Source: Microbacterium sp. MF43
GTDB taxonomy: Bacteria > Actinomycetota > Actinomycetes > Actinomycetales > Microbacteriaceae
NCBI RefSeq assembly: GCF_012847295.1
Contig: NZ_JABBDY010000002.1
Coordinates: 1 to 64,000, forward strand
DNA: 64,000 nucleotides
Direction: 5' to 3'
Shown here: one piece after another, positions 51,385 through 61,919 of the stretch
Layout: every line of letters begins with the position of its first letter
How positions within the stretch are numbered: position 1 is the stretch's first letter
Notes under the pieces: generated by a model
The model's input: only the letters and a program-made list of their open reading frames with translations
Database searches by the model: none
Told to the model about the DNA's origin: nothing
Position numbers and translations under genes: made by a program

Positions 51385-51846
51385 CTAGACCAGTCCGAGG
51401 CACGCCGTCAGCGCCGCCTCCGTCGCAGCCGCCCTGATCGCGGCTCGGCCACCGCCGAACGAATGAGTGGCCACCGCCTCGCCCTCGGGCGTCACCACCG
51501 CGATGCAGACGGTTCCGACCGGCGTGCCATCCTGCGGGTCGGGGCCGGCGACGCCGGTGGTGGCGATACCGACATCGGCCCCCAGGAGGCGGCGCACGCC
51601 CTCGGCCATCTGCCTGGCCACTCCGGGGTCGACCGCGCCGACCGAGGCGAGAAGTTCGCCGTCGACACCGAGGACGCTCCGTTTCACGTCCGTCGCGTAG
51701 GCGACCACTCCCCCGCGGAACACCGCCGACGCGCCCGGGACCTCCACGATCGTCGAGGCCACCTGTCCTCCGGTCAGCGACTCCGCAACGGCGACGGTCC
51801 ATCGCCTCGCCGCGAGACGGCCGAGGGCGGCCGCGGCATCCGTCAC
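51385..51846 (-). CDS. CinA family nicotinamide-nucleotide amidase
   Basis: A 153-residue single-domain CinA C-terminal (PncC-like) protein that deamidates NMN. The signatures are VAVAESLTGGQVAST, GGVVAYATDVKRSVLGV and GIATTGVAGPDPQDGTPVGTV. The N-terminal MoaB-like domain of full CinA is absent. The GTG start overlaps the pgsA stop (GTGA). Confidence 0.9.
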   Translation of the reverse strand: MTDAAAALGRLAARRWTVAVAESLTGGQVASTIVEVPGASAVFRGGVVAYATDVKRSVLGVDGELLASVGAVDPGVARQMAEGVRRLLGADVGIATTGVAGPDPQDGTPVGTVCIAVVTPEGEAVATHSFGGGRAAIRAAATEAALTACLGLV

Positions 51847-52415
51847 GCCGTGCCCTTCGTCCGGCGCGCGCCGCGCGTCTCGGTGATGACGTAGTCCATC
51901 CCGCTCGCCACAGTGAGGATGACGGCGATGGCCATGGTGACCCCGTTCACCCAGAAGATCCAGTCTCCGACCACCGTCCACAACGGAAGCAGCGCCAGAG
52001 ACAGGGCGACCCCCTGCGCGAGTGTCTTGAGCTTGCCCATCCATGCGGCCGCGACGACGTGATCGCTCGCGACGATCAGCCGGTGGATCGTGATGCCGAC
52101 CTCGCGCACCAGGACCAGCGCCGTGATCCACCAGGGCAGCTCGCCGAGGATCGAGAGCCCGATGAACGCGAAACCCGTGAGCACCTTGTCGGCGATGGGA
52201 TCGAGGAGCTTGCCGAGGTCGGTGACGATGTCGTTCCTGCGGGCGAGATAACCGTCGATCCCATCCGTGGCGATCGCCACGATGAAGAGCGCCGCCGCCC
52301 ACCACCGCAACGGGCCGTCCGCGCCGCCGTCGGCCAGCAGCATCCAGAGGAAGACCGGTGCGCACAGGATGCGCACGATCGTGATCGCGTTGGGAAGCTG
52401 CCGCGGGATCGCCAT
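51843..52415 (-). CDS. pgsA: CDP-diacylglycerol-glycerol-3-phosphate phosphatidyltransferase
   Basis: Membrane enzyme for phosphatidylglycerol phosphate. The 190-residue product has CDP-alcohol motif DGIDGYLARRNDIVTDLGKLLDPIADK with all conserved Asp residues and about five helices. A -10 TAGGCT (52422-52427) ends 6 bases before the ATG, predicting a leaderless transcript for pgsA-cinA. Cytidine-lipid partner specificity is by homology. Confidence 0.92.
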   Translation of the reverse strand: MAIPRQLPNAITIVRILCAPVFLWMLLADGGADGPLRWWAAALFIVAIATDGIDGYLARRNDIVTDLGKLLDPIADKVLTGFAFIGLSILGELPWWITALVLVREVGITIHRLIVASDHVVAAAWMGKLKTLAQGVALSLALLPLWTVVGDWIFWVNGVTMAIAVILTVASGMDYVITETRGARRTKGTA

Positions 52416-52441
52416 GGCCCGAGCCTAACGGGCGAGGTGCG

Positions 52442-55129
52442 TCATTCGCGGCCCGTGAGCCCCCAGGCGTCCTCGGACCCGTCATCGGCGTCGACGACCG
52501 GGTAGCCGTCGTACTGCGCCGCGACCGCATCGGCACCGTAGGCGTCGGCAGTCGCCGCCGGCGTGGGCGCGGCCTGCGGCACGTCGTCGCCGCGCAGTCG
52601 CGCGAGCACCGCCGGCAGCTGATCGGGCGTCACGAGAACGTCACGCGCCTTCGAGCCCTCCGAGGGCCCCACGATCTCGCGAGACTCCAGGAGGTCCATC
52701 AGGCGACCGGCCTTGGCGAAGCCGACGCGGAGTTTGCGCTGGAGCATCGACGTCGAGCCGAACTGCGTCGAGATGATCTGCTCGGCGGCTGCCAGCAGGA
52801 GTTCGAGGTCGTCCCCGATATCGGCGTCGATCTCCTTCTTCTCGGCGACCGCCTGGACGTCGGGGCGGTATTCGGGCCGAGCCTGCGCGGTGACGTGCTT
52901 GACGACCTTCTCGATCTCCTGCTCGCTGACCCACGCTCCCTGCACGCGGAGCGCCTTCGACGCGCCCATCGGCAGGAAGAGGCCGTCGCCCTGACCGATC
53001 AGGCGATCGGCGCCGGGCTGATCCAGGATGACGCGTGAGTCGGTGACGCTCGTGACCGCGAAGGCGAGACGTGACGGCACGTTGGCCTTGATGAGACCGG
53101 TCACGACGTCGACCGACGGGCGCTGGGTGGCAAGCACGAGATGGATGCCCGACGCGCGCGCGAGCTGCGTGATACGCACGATCGAGTCCTCGACGTCGCG
53201 GGGGGCCACCATCATGAGGTCGGCGAGCTCGTCGACGACGACGAGCAGGTACGGATACGGCTTGAGGATGCGCTCGCTGCCCGCCGGCAGGGTGATCTCA
53301 CCCGCCACGACAGCCCTGTTGAAGTCGTCGATGTGACGGAAGCCGAAAGACGCGAGGTCGTCATACCTCATGTCCATCTCCTTCACGACCCACTGCAGCG
53401 CTTCGGCCGCCTTCTTCGGGTTCGTGATGATCGGCGTGATCAAGTGCGGCACACCCGCGTAGGAGGTGAGCTCGACGCGCTTGGGGTCGATGAGCACCAT
53501 CCGCACGTCGGAGGGCTTGGCGCGCATGAGCAGGCTCGTGATCATCGAGTTCACGAAGCTCGACTTGCCCGAGCCTGTCGAGCCGGCCACGAGCAGGTGG
53601 GGCATCTTGGCGAGGTTCGCCACGACGTATCCGCCCCCCACATCCTTGCCGACGCCGATCGTCATCGGGTGGGTCGACTGCTGGGCGTTCTGCGAGCGCA
53701 GCACGTCGCCGAGCGTCACGATCTCGCGGTCGGTGTTGGGGATCTCGACGCCGATCGCGCTCTTGCCCGGGATCGGCGCGAGGATGCGCACCTCGTTGGA
53801 TGCCACCGCGTAAGCGATGTTGTTGGTGAGCGCTGTGATGCGCTCGACCTTCACGCCGGGGCCGAGCTCGATCTCGTACTGCGTGACGGTCGGCCCACGC
53901 GAGAAGCCGGTCACGCGGGCGTCGACAGAGAACTGGTCCAGGACGCTCGTGATCGCGCGAACCGTCTCGTCGTTGGCCTGCGAGCGCGCGACGTGCGGCG
54001 TGCCGGCAGCGAGCGCGTGGACCGAGGGAAGCCGGTACGGCGCGGCCGCGGCGCCGGCTGGAAGATCGGTTCCGATGCCGTCGAGTCCGGGCAGCAGGCC
54101 GTCGTCCAGCGGATCCTCACTGTCGTCGCGCAGCGACGTGCCGCCGGCCTTCGACTTCGCGGCTGACGCGACGCCCGGATCGATGACCTCGGTCAGCGCG
54201 TCGGCGGGTGCGACCGGAGCCGGCGGCGCGGGGGGCTCCAGCACCTGCTCGAATCCGCCCTGGGAGGCACCCGGGTTGAGGAGCGCCGTGAGGTCGTCGG
54301 ACCCGAGCGTGCCGTCCGTGTCCTGCTCGCGCCCCGTCTTGTTGCGGCGCCACCACGGCAGAGCGGGGTCGCTGTCGTCGTCGGCGGGAGCCGAGGCATC
54401 CGTCGCCTGCTCGGCACGCGGCTCGGCGCCGAACATCCAGGCGTACAGATCGCCGAGGCGACGCCCGATGCGGTTGGGGGGAGTCTTCGTCACGATCAGG
54501 ATGCTGAGCGCCGCGAGCAGGGCGAGCACGACGTAGGCGCCGACATCGGTGAGCACGAGGGCGAGCGGCTCGCCGATCATCCAGCCGAAGAGGCCACCGG
54601 CGGTGCTGAGCTCGGGCAGGCCCTGGTTCGGCTGCGGACGGCCGCCCGCGACATGGCAGAACCCGGCGATCGTCAGGATGAGGAGCCCGAAGCCGATGCC
54701 GATCCGGCCGTTGTCGTGCACCGAAGACGGGTGGCGGAACATCCATCCGGCGAGCAGGAGGAGCAGGACGGGGAGGATGAAGGCCTCGCGTCCGATCAGC
54801 CCGCCCACGGTATAGGCGCTGATGGCGCCGGCGACGTCGTTGCCGATGAAGAACCACTCGTTGACCGCACCGGCGACCGCGAGCAGCACGAGGAGGAACG
54901 GGAAGCCGTCACGGCGCTGATCCTTCTCGAGCGTCTCGGGCCCGAAGGCACGGAAGAGCGCCCCCGTCGCGTGGGCGAGACCGAGCCAGGCACGCACGAT
55001 CACCGGCGGCCTGTCGGACTCGCCGACATAGCGCTTCGGCGCCGGCTCGGGCTTCTTGGCGCGCGACGATGACGCCTGCGTGCGGGAAGGCGCGCGACCG
55101 CTCTTGGTCGGGCTGGAGCTCCTGGCCAT
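52442..55129 (-). CDS. ftsK: DNA translocase FtsK
   Basis: Septal DNA pump for chromosome-dimer resolution. The 895-residue product has four N-terminal membrane helices (about 80-210), a variable acidic linker (225-380), a RecA-like motor with Walker [17 protein letters not shown] and Walker [14 protein letters not shown], and a C-terminal gamma winged helix (about 770-840) that reads KOPS sites. The -10 TACCTT (55136-55141) lies 6 bases before the ATG, so it may be leaderless although GGGGGA intervenes. Confidence 0.96.
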   Translation of the reverse strand: MARSSSPTKSGRAPSRTQASSSRAKKPEPAPKRYVGESDRPPVIVRAWLGLAHATGALFRAFGPETLEKDQRRDGFPFLLVLLAVAGAVNEWFFIGNDVAGAISAYTVGGLIGREAFILPVLLLLLAGWMFRHPSSVHDNGRIGIGFGLLILTIAGFCHVAGGRPQPNQGLPELSTAGGLFGWMIGEPLALVLTDVGAYVVLALLAALSILIVTKTPPNRIGRRLGDLYAWMFGAEPRAEQATDASAPADDDSDPALPWWRRNKTGREQDTDGTLGSDDLTALLNPGASQGGFEQVLEPPAPPAPVAPADALTEVIDPGVASAAKSKAGGTSLRDDSEDPLDDGLLPGLDGIGTDLPAGAAAAPYRLPSVHALAAGTPHVARSQANDETVRAITSVLDQFSVDARVTGFSRGPTVTQYEIELGPGVKVERITALTNNIAYAVASNEVRILAPIPGKSAIGVEIPNTDREIVTLGDVLRSQNAQQSTHPMTIGVGKDVGGGYVVANLAKMPHLLVAGSTGSGKSSFVNSMITSLLMRAKPSDVRMVLIDPKRVELTSYAGVPHLITPIITNPKKAAEALQWVVKEMDMRYDDLASFGFRHIDDFNRAVVAGEITLPAGSERILKPYPYLLVVVDELADLMMVAPRDVEDSIVRITQLARASGIHLVLATQRPSVDVVTGLIKANVPSRLAFAVTSVTDSRVILDQPGADRLIGQGDGLFLPMGASKALRVQGAWVSEQEIEKVVKHVTAQARPEYRPDVQAVAEKKEIDADIGDDLELLLAAAEQIISTQFGSTSMLQRKLRVGFAKAGRLMDLLESREIVGPSEGSKARDVLVTPDQLPAVLARLRGDDVPQAAPTPAATADAYGADAVAAQYDGYPVVDADDGSEDAWGLTGRE

Positions 55130-55202
55130 TCCCCCAAGGTAAGCCGGGCCCCCGACTTTTCCGGGGAACCACGCGGCGCTTCGGCGGGCCCGCGCCGGGG
55201 CG

Positions 55203-55697
55203 TCAGCGCAGGCGCTTCACCATCGTGTCGCGGCCATGCGCCGCCTCGACGACGGCGAATCCCTCGCTCCGATAGAGCGTGGCGGCGAAATTGCCGCGCT
55301 CGACGCTCAGGCTGATCCGCCCGTACCCCTGCGATCGGGCGTGGTCGCACAGCCGCTGCAGCAGCGCACGACCGACACCGTGGGCGCGCCAGATCGGACG
55401 CACGCCGATGATCAGCTCGGGCACACCCGTCCCGACGTAACCGAACCCCGGATCGGTGCGAGGCAGCATCCGGTACCACGCGGCGCCGATCGGCTCGCCG
55501 TTGGCGTCCTCGGCCACGAAGCCGGCGTCACCCGGACGCATCCAGCCCGAGACGTACCGGCTGTGGTCGGACCCCGTGATCACCTGGTGCTTCGGGCGCC
55601 CGCCGCCGGGGCGCCAGTTCGCCGCCTCGACGACCATGTCGCCGAGGAACCCGCCGTCCGCCTGGGTGGCGGCGCGAACGCGGAAGGAGGCGGGCAT
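55203..55697 (-). CDS. GNAT family N-acetyltransferase
   Basis: A 164-residue acetyltransferase with the acetyl-CoA loop in [26 protein letters not shown] and the C-terminal strand [15 protein letters not shown]. The substrate is unknown. A near-consensus -10 TATGAT (55704-55709) lies 6 bases before the ATG, predicting a leaderless transcript. It lies 73 bp upstream of ftsK on the same strand. Confidence 0.85.
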   Translation of the reverse strand: MPASFRVRAATQADGGFLGDMVVEAANWRPGGGRPKHQVITGSDHSRYVSGWMRPGDAGFVAEDANGEPIGAAWYRMLPRTDPGFGYVGTGVPELIIGVRPIWRAHGVGRALLQRLCDHARSQGYGRISLSVERGNFAATLYRSEGFAVVEAAHGRDTMVKRLR

Positions 55698-55775
55698 GCG
55701 GCGATCATAGCGACGGAGAGCGGATGCCTCGGCTCCCCGCCCGCCGGATGACGCCGGGAAGCGGTCGGCTGCCGC

Positions 55776-57452
55776 CTACGCCTCGATGACGAGCGGCACG
55801 ATCATGGGCCGGCGACGCAGCGACTGGTTCACCCAGCGGCCGATCGTTCGGCGGACGATCTGCGACAGCGCGTGCTGGTCGCGCACGCCCGACTTCGCGG
55901 CCTCGGCGAGCGCCGCCGCGATCTTCGGCTTGACGTCGTCGAACACCGCGTCGTCCTCCGCGAACCCGCGCGCGTGGATCTCCGGACCCGAGATCACCTT
56001 GCCCGTCGAGGCGTCCACCACGACGATGACCGAGATGAAGCCCTCCTCGCCGAGGATGCGCCGGTCCTTGAGGTCGGCGTCGGTGATCTCTCCGACCGTC
56101 GAGCCGTCGACGTAGACGAAGCCGAGATCGAGCTGACCCGCGACGCGGGCATCGCCGTCCTTGAGATCGATGACCGTGCCGTTCTCGGCGAGGATCGTGC
56201 GATCGGCGTCGATGCCGGTGTCCTGCGCGAGCCGCGCATTGGCCATCAGGTGGCGGTACTCGCCGTGAATGGGCAGGACGTTGCGGGGCTTGAGGATGTT
56301 GTAGCAGTAGAGCAGTTCGCCTGCGGCCGCATGCCCGGAGACGTGCACCTTGGCGTTGCCCTTGTGCACGACGTTCGCTCCGAGCTTGGTCAGTCCGTCG
56401 ATCACGCGGTACACGGCGTTCTCGTTGCCCGGGATGAGGCTCGACGCGAGGATCACGGTGTCGCCGGGACCAGGCTCGATGGCGTGGTCGAGATTCGCCA
56501 TGCGGCTCAGCACCGCCATCGGCTCGCCCTGCGACCCGGTGGACATGTAGACGATCTGATCCTCGGGCAGATCCCGCGCCTTCTTGTAGTCGATCAGGAC
56601 GCCCTCGGGGACCGTGAGGTAGCCGAGCTCCTCAGCGATGGTCATGTTCCGCAGCATGCTCCGGCCGAGGAGCGCCACTCGGCGACCGTGAGCGGCCGCG
56701 GCATCCAGCACCTGCTGCACGCGATGGACGTGGCTGGAGAAGCTGGCCACGATCACCCGCCGGGGGGCTTTTCCGATCACCTGGTCCAGCACGGGACCGA
56801 TCGAGCGCTCGAGAGGCGTGAAACCCGGAACGTCGGCATTCGTCGAGTCCACGAGGAAGAGGTCGACCCCCTCTTCGCCGAGGCGCGCGAACGACCGGAG
56901 ATCGGTCAGGCGCCCGTCGAGCGGAAGCTGGTCCATCTTGAAGTCCCCGGTCGCGAGGACGAGCCCGGCGGGCGTGCGCACGGCGACGGCGAGCGCGTCC
57001 GGGATCGAGTGGTTGACCGCGATGAACTCCAGCTCGAACGGGCCGAGGTTCTCACGCTGGCCTTCGGTCACCGTGAGGCTGTAGGGCTTGAGGCGGTGCT
57101 CCTTGAGCTTCGCCTCGGTGAGGGCGAGCGTGAGCCCCGATCCGACGATGGGAATGTCGGGCTTGAGCTTGAGCAGGTACGGCACGGCGCCGATGTGGTC
57201 CTCGTGGCCGTGGGTGAGCACGACCCCGACGATGTCGTCGAGGCGGCCCTTGATCGGCTCGAAGTCCGGGAGGATCAGGTCGACGCCCGGCTGGTGCTCC
57301 TCGGGGAACAGCACGCCGCAGTCGATGACGAGCAGCTTGCCGCCGTACTCGAACACGGTCATGTTGCGGCCGACCTCGCCCAGGCCGCCGAGGGGGGTGA
57401 CCCGAAGGGTGCCCTGTTCGAGAGCGGGCGGATCGTACGGGGTGGTGGGCAT
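55776..57452 (-). CDS. rnj: ribonuclease J
   Basis: A 558-residue metallo-beta-lactamase/beta-CASP nuclease (5'-3' exo and endo). The metal motif is LTHGHEDHIGA, motif 3 lies in VNHSIPDALA, and the beta-CASP region has VIVASFSSHVHRVQQ and VHVSGHAAAGEL. The C-terminal domain is about 450-558. The ATG 57452 (MPTTPYDPPALEQG) has AGGAGG upstream. It follows dapA, as Rv2752c follows Rv2753c. Confidence 0.95.
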   Translation of the reverse strand: MPTTPYDPPALEQGTLRVTPLGGLGEVGRNMTVFEYGGKLLVIDCGVLFPEEHQPGVDLILPDFEPIKGRLDDIVGVVLTHGHEDHIGAVPYLLKLKPDIPIVGSGLTLALTEAKLKEHRLKPYSLTVTEGQRENLGPFELEFIAVNHSIPDALAVAVRTPAGLVLATGDFKMDQLPLDGRLTDLRSFARLGEEGVDLFLVDSTNADVPGFTPLERSIGPVLDQVIGKAPRRVIVASFSSHVHRVQQVLDAAAAHGRRVALLGRSMLRNMTIAEELGYLTVPEGVLIDYKKARDLPEDQIVYMSTGSQGEPMAVLSRMANLDHAIEPGPGDTVILASSLIPGNENAVYRVIDGLTKLGANVVHKGNAKVHVSGHAAAGELLYCYNILKPRNVLPIHGEYRHLMANARLAQDTGIDADRTILAENGTVIDLKDGDARVAGQLDLGFVYVDGSTVGEITDADLKDRRILGEEGFISVIVVVDASTGKVISGPEIHARGFAEDDAVFDDVKPKIAAALAEAAKSGVRDQHALSQIVRRTIGRWVNQSLRRRPMIVPLVIEA

Positions 57453-57503
57453 GCTCGGCCTCCTGGAGTCAATCCGGTGCGCCGGGATCGCCGGCGGTCG
57501 TTG

Positions 57504-57521
57504 CGGATGCCGCGGCATCCG
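57504..57521. repeat. 18-bp palindrome CGGATGCCGCGGCATCCG, copy 3
   Basis: An exact copy in the 114-bp non-coding spacer between dapA and the RNase J gene. Its identity with the coding copies in argB and dapF shows that the word is not just a product of protein sequence. Confidence 0.8.
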
Positions 57522-57566
57522 TCCACTGTTCACTCCGGTGCGCAGGGCGCCCACCGGTGCGCGTCG

Positions 57567-58544
57567 TCATCTGGTGGTGCCCGACACCTTCGGCAGGGCG
57601 CCGCCGGCGGCGGCATTGCGGTCGGGGCGGAAGTTGGAGAAGTCCGCACCCGGAACCTCGTGCACGAGGGCCAGTTCGTCCTCGATCTTCGCGGCTTCCC
57701 ATTCCTCGGGACCGACGAGCGGCAGCCGCACCCGCGGGCTGCCGATGCGGCCGAGGCCGTGCAGGATGTACTTCGCCGACACCGTGCCGGGAACGTGGGT
57801 CATGACCGCGCGCACGAGCGGCTCGAGCTGCTTGTGGGCGGCCGTCGCGGCAGCCAGGTCGCCGCGGTTGACCGCGTCCACGATCACACGGTACGGCGCG
57901 GCGGCGATGTTCGCCGTCACGCCGATGAGTCCGGTGGCGCCGATCGACAGGTGCGGAAGCACGTTGGCGTCGTCGCCCGAGAAGTACATCAGGTCGGTCT
58001 GGTTGAGCACACGGCTGACCTCGCTGAAGTCGCCCTTCGCGTCTTTGATCGCGAGGATGTTCGGGTGCTTCGCGAGCCGCAGGATGGTCTCGTAGCGGAT
58101 CGGCACGCCGGTGCGACCCGGGATGTCGTACAGGATCACCGGCAGGTCGGTCGCGTCGGCCACGAGCCGGAAGTGCGTGAGGATCCCCGCCTGCGTCGGC
58201 TTGTTGTAGTACGGCGTGACGATCATGATGCCGTCGGCGCCTGCCTTCTCGCTCGCCTTGTAGAGCTCGATCGCGTGCGCGGTCTCGTTCGAGCCGCCGC
58301 CCGTGATGATCTTGGCGCGGCCGGACGACACGTCCTTGCCGACCTCCACCAGCCGGATCTTCTCGGCGTCGGTCAAGGTCGAGGTCTCGCCTGTGGTGCC
58401 CGTCACGACGATGCCGTCGGCACCGGCCGTGATGACGTCGTCGATGTGCTTCTCGACGGCCGGCCAGTCGACCTCACCGTCCGCCGTCATCGGGGTGACG
58501 AGCGCGACGAGCACCTGTCCGAAGGGGTTGCCCGAGTGCGTCAT
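57567..58544 (-). CDS. dapA: 4-hydroxy-tetrahydrodipicolinate synthase
   Basis: First dedicated step of lysine/diaminopimelate synthesis. The product has 325 residues with the Schiff-base Lys167 in ILAIKDAKGD, Tyr139 in ILYDIPGRTG and the TTGETSTL loop (50-57). A -10 TAACCT (58551-58556) ends exactly 6 bases before the ATG, so it is probably leaderless. Confidence 0.97.
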   Translation of the reverse strand: MTHSGNPFGQVLVALVTPMTADGEVDWPAVEKHIDDVITAGADGIVVTGTTGETSTLTDAEKIRLVEVGKDVSSGRAKIITGGGSNETAHAIELYKASEKAGADGIMIVTPYYNKPTQAGILTHFRLVADATDLPVILYDIPGRTGVPIRYETILRLAKHPNILAIKDAKGDFSEVSRVLNQTDLMYFSGDDANVLPHLSIGATGLIGVTANIAAAPYRVIVDAVNRGDLAAATAAHKQLEPLVRAVMTHVPGTVSAKYILHGLGRIGSPRVRLPLVGPEEWEAAKIEDELALVHEVPGADFSNFRPDRNAAAGGALPKVSGTTR

Positions 58545-58590
58545 GTCTTCAGGTTATCGGGATGCCGCGGCCCCCGCCGCGCTCGATGCA

Positions 58591-59355
58591 TCACCGACCG
58601 GTCCGCGCGGCGCGCGCCACCAGGCTCGACGGCAGCAGGCGGGCGAGCGCGACCAGCACCTTGTACTTCGGCGACGGGATGGACACCGCCTTGCCGCGGG
58701 CCGCGTCGCGCAGGGACTCCTCGACGACTGCCGGGGCATCGAGCCACATCCAGTCCGGCACGCCCTCTTGCCCCGGAGGAAGCCCGGCACGCTCGTGGAA
58801 GTTCGTGTGGGTGAAGCCGGGACAGACCGCGGTCACCGTGACGCCGCGCGACGCGTAGGCGCTGTTGGCCCACCGGCTGAAGCTGATCAGCCATCCCTTG
58901 CATGCCCCGTACGTCGACCGGGGGGTGAAACCCGCCACCGAGGCGACATTGAGGATCCGGCCGCTCCCGCGCGCGAGCATCCCCTCCAGTGCCGCATGCG
59001 TGAGGCGCATCGGCACCTCGACGTGCAGGTGCAGATGACGCACCTCGTCGTCGATGTCGTTGCGCTCGAACGCCAGCGGCAGCCCGAAGCCGGCGTTGTT
59101 CACGAGCATCTCGACGGGGCGGTTCGCATCGCCGAGGCGGCGTTCGAGCGCGGCGCACTGGTCCGGGTCGAGGAGGTCGAGGGCGAGCACGTCGACCTCG
59201 ACCCGATACCGCCCGCGCAGATCCGTCGCGATTCCTTCGAGCGCCCCCCGGTCGCGAGCGACGAGCACGAGGCCGGCCCCGCGGGCGGCGAGCTGCCGCG
59301 CGTACTCGGCACCGAGACCGGAACTGGCTCCTGTGATGACAGCCGTCTTCGCCAT
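58591..59355 (-). CDS. short-chain dehydrogenase/reductase
   Basis: A 254-residue classical SDR. The NAD(P) motif is TGASSGLG (8-15), then NNAGFG (about 89-94), catalytic Ser in NVASVAGFTPRS, and Tyr-x-x-x-Lys in YGACK. The substrate is unknown; relatives of this SDR-like position (Rv2766c region) are also unassigned. A -10 TAGGCT (59362-59367) overlaps the stop of dfrA and lies 6 bases before the ATG, giving it its own start inside the operon. Confidence 0.88.
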   Translation of the reverse strand: MAKTAVITGASSGLGAEYARQLAARGAGLVLVARDRGALEGIATDLRGRYRVEVDVLALDLLDPDQCAALERRLGDANRPVEMLVNNAGFGLPLAFERNDIDDEVRHLHLHVEVPMRLTHAALEGMLARGSGRILNVASVAGFTPRSTYGACKGWLISFSRWANSAYASRGVTVTAVCPGFTHTNFHERAGLPPGQEGVPDWMWLDAPAVVEESLRDAARGKAVSIPSPKYKVLVALARLLPSSLVARAARTGR

Positions 59356-59364
59356 GCCCGAAGC

Positions 59365-59874
59365 CTAGGACTCCCGCTCGAGGCGCAGGAAGCGGTAGCG
59401 GATGCCGCCTGTCGAGGTGCGCCACCCGTCCGGCGGGTCGATCGCGACCGGGGTCCATCCGGCGCGGTCGGGAGCGAAGGTGTCGCCTTCGACCTCGAGG
59501 TCGAGCTCGGTGACCTCGAGCCGGTCCGCCGAGGCGATGACGGCGCGGAAGAGCTCGCCTCCCCCGATCACCCAGATCCACTCCGGATCGTCGTCGGTCG
59601 CCAGCTCGAGCGCGTCGTCCAGTGACGCGGCGCGTTCGGCACCCTCCGCCGTCCAGTCCTCGTTGCGGGTGACGACGATGTTGCGGCGACCCGGCAGAGG
59701 ACGGAAGCGATCGGGGAACGACTCCCACGTGCGGCGACCCATCACGACCGGGGCGCCCATCGTCGTGCGCTTGAAGTGGGCGAGATCCTCCGGCACGTGC
59801 CACGGCATTCCGCCGTCCGCCCCGATCACGCCGCCGATCGCTTCGGCCCACACCAGGCCGATGCGTGCGGTCAT
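59365..59874 (-). CDS. folA: dihydrofolate reductase
   Basis: A 169-residue DHFR that regenerates THF after ThyA. The signatures are [24 protein letters not shown] and [11 protein letters not shown], then WVIGGGELF. The ATG overlaps the thyA stop (ATGA), so the two are coupled. Confidence 0.96.
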   Translation of the reverse strand: MTARIGLVWAEAIGGVIGADGGMPWHVPEDLAHFKRTTMGAPVVMGRRTWESFPDRFRPLPGRRNIVVTRNEDWTAEGAERAASLDDALELATDDDPEWIWVIGGGELFRAVIASADRLEVTELDLEVEGDTFAPDRAGWTPVAIDPPDGWRTSTGGIRYRFLRLERES

Positions 59875-60680
59875 ACGGCGACCGCCCCGCGGATCGCCGG
59901 GTGGTGCTGGTAGTTCTCGACCACGAAGTCCTCGTAGGTGTAATCGAAGATCGAAGCGGGCGTGCGTGCGAACCTGAGGTTCGGGTACGGGTAGGGCTCG
60001 CGCGTGAGCTGCTCGCGGACCTGCTCGCGGTGGTTGTCGTAGATGTGGCAATCGCCGCCCGTCCAGACGAAGTCCCCGGGCTCCAGCCCGGTCTGCTGAG
60101 CCACCATCAGGGTGAGCAGCGCATACGAGGCGATGTTGAACGGCACCCCGAGGAAGAGATCGGCGCTGCGCTGGTAGAGCTGGCACGACAGCCGTCCGTC
60201 GGCGACGTAGAACTGGAACATCGCGTGGCACGGTGCGAGCGCCATGTCCGGGATGTCGGCCGGGTTCCATGCCGACACCAGGAGTCGCCGGGAGTCGGGG
60301 TTCGATCGGATCTGGTCGATCACCTGCGAGATCTGATCGATATGGGTGCCATCGGGCGCCGGCCAGGACCGCCACTGCACGCCGTACACCGGACCGAGCT
60401 CGCCCTCGGCGTCGGCCCATTCATCCCAGATGGTGACGCCGTTCTCCTTCAGCCAGGCGACGTTCGACTCGCCCCGGAGGAACCACAGCAGCTCATAGGC
60501 GATCGACTTGAAGTGCACGCGCTTGGTCGTGATGAGAGGGAAGCCCCGCGACAGATCGAAGCGGATCTGGCGCCCGAACGCACTGGTCGTGCCGGTACCC
60601 GTCCGGTCGTCCTTGTGCGTGCCGTGCTCCAGCACGTCGCGGAGGAGATCTTCGTAGGGGGTCGGGATCGCGCCGGTCAC
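59871..60680 (-). CDS. thyA: thymidylate synthase
   Basis: Methylates dUMP with methylene-THF. The product is about 269 residues. The active site is [15 protein letters not shown], with [32 protein letters not shown] and the DRTGTGT loop. The GTG at 60680 ([13 protein letters not shown]) lies 7 bases after a -10-like TATCGT and fits family starts. A GTG at 60689 with GGAGG 10 bases upstream is an alternative that adds three residues. thyX is not in the window. Confidence 0.94.
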   Translation of the reverse strand: MTGAIPTPYEDLLRDVLEHGTHKDDRTGTGTTSAFGRQIRFDLSRGFPLITTKRVHFKSIAYELLWFLRGESNVAWLKENGVTIWDEWADAEGELGPVYGVQWRSWPAPDGTHIDQISQVIDQIRSNPDSRRLLVSAWNPADIPDMALAPCHAMFQFYVADGRLSCQLYQRSADLFLGVPFNIASYALLTLMVAQQTGLEPGDFVWTGGDCHIYDNHREQVREQLTREPYPYPNLRFARTPASIFDYTYEDFVVENYQHHPAIRGAVAV

Positions 60681-60787
60681 GGCTGCCACGATACCCGCGC
60701 CTCCCCCCGTCCGGCTCTGTTACGCCGGGAGCGTCACATTGGGGCATCCGGGTTCCCCTCAGCCGAACCGAGATACCCTCATCAGTT

Positions 60788-61225
60788 GTGAACCTGATCG
60801 ACGCCCTCGTCGCCATCGCCGCGCTCCTCGCGCTGACGGTGGCCGTGGGCGTGTACCTGCGGTGGCGCCAGTCGCAGCCCCATCGCCACATCGCCCACGA
60901 GATCGTCGAGCCCCACCGGCTCGGCGCCGACAAGCTCGGCGAGGTCGCCACCCTGCTGCAGTTCAGCACCGAGCTGTGCGCACGCTGCCCGGGCGTGCAC
61001 CGCACGCTGTCGGCGATCGCGGATGATCACGAAGGCGTCCGCCACCTCGACGTGGACCTGACGCACCGCCCCGACATCGCCCGGCACTTCCACGTGCTGC
61101 AGACCCCGACCACGCTCCTGCTCGACCGCAACGGCGTTGTCCAGACCCGTTTCGGCGGCGTCCCCAGTCGAGAGGTGCTCGAACTGGAGCTCACCCGCCT
61201 CACCACGGAGACAGCGAATGCCTGA
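60788..61225 (+). CDS. membrane-anchored thioredoxin-like protein
   Basis: A 145-residue protein with an N-terminal membrane segment (residues 4-24) and a thioredoxin-fold domain with Cys64-Ala-Arg-Cys67 and a cis-proline in TPTTLLLDRNG. The active site is CARC rather than CGPC, so its redox potential may differ. The anchor would hold the domain at the membrane; orientation is not certain. The GTG start follows a -10-like TACCCT by 8 bases. It overlaps the DUF4395 gene by 8 bases and probably works with it. Confidence 0.85.
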   Translation: MNLIDALVAIAALLALTVAVGVYLRWRQSQPHRHIAHEIVEPHRLGADKLGEVATLLQFSTELCARCPGVHRTLSAIADDHEGVRHLDVDLTHRPDIARHFHVLQTPTTLLLDRNGVVQTRFGGVPSREVLELELTRLTTETANA

Positions 61226-61796
61226 GAAGACGAATGCCCCGCGCGGCATCGACCCTCGTGGGCCCCGCTTCGTCGCCGGCGTCACGGCCGCGCTGCTGCT
61301 GATCGACGTCTATCTGGGACTGACCGGCTTGTCCACCGCGTACGGCTACGGCACGTTCGGATGGTTCGCCGGGCAGCGTACGGTCGGCGACGGGGCATGG
61401 CTCCTTCCGCAGGCGACAGTCGCGCAACGGATCCTCGACCCGGCGTTCCTGCTGCTCTTCGTGATCGCCGTGCTGTTCCTCTGGGGCGTCCTCTCGCCGC
61501 GCACGGCCCCCTGGGCGATCCTCTTCCGCAAGGCGGTCGCGCCGCGACTGGCCGCTCCCGCGGAGCTCGAGGACCCGCGCCCACCCCGCTTCGCGCAGGG
61601 CGTCGGCCTCTTCGTCGCCACGCTCGGCCTGGTGCTGCAGCTGTTCGGCGTGCCGTGGGCGCTCACGATCGCGGCCGCGATGGCCTTCGTCGCCGCATTC
61701 CTCAACGCCGCCTTCGGGCTGTGCCTCGGCTGCCAGCTGTACCTCGTCCTGCAGCGGCTCGGCGTGCTCGGCCGCGCGCGGCCCGCCTCGGCCTGA
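61218..61796 (+). CDS. DUF4395 family membrane protein
   Basis: A 192-residue protein with about four helices (15-38, 74-94, 128-145 and 150-168), starting with IDPRGPRFVAGVTAALLL. The signature end is GLCLGCQLYLVLQRLG, with Cys169 and Cys172 in a CxxC beside a membrane helix. DUF4395 has no settled function, but its frequent pairing with a thioredoxin suggests a membrane thiol carrier. Translation is coupled to the thioredoxin gene. Confidence 0.85.
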   Translation: MPEKTNAPRGIDPRGPRFVAGVTAALLLIDVYLGLTGLSTAYGYGTFGWFAGQRTVGDGAWLLPQATVAQRILDPAFLLLFVIAVLFLWGVLSPRTAPWAILFRKAVAPRLAAPAELEDPRPPRFAQGVGLFVATLGLVLQLFGVPWALTIAAAMAFVAAFLNAAFGLCLGCQLYLVLQRLGVLGRARPASA

Positions 61797-61919
61797 TCCC
61801 TCGCGCGGCGGAACTCGCCGGCGTCAGATCCTGCCGTCAACCCTTCGCGTGCCGTGGCGACCGCCGTTAGGCTGACCGCGAGACGCCCGGCCCGCGGGCG
61901 CGACGATAGGGAGGCACCC

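Noticed and set aside
55872-58814. A plus-strand open frame of 980 codons opposite the RNase J and dapA genes
   Set aside because: It is a compositional shadow of two confident genes, with no recognisable motif.
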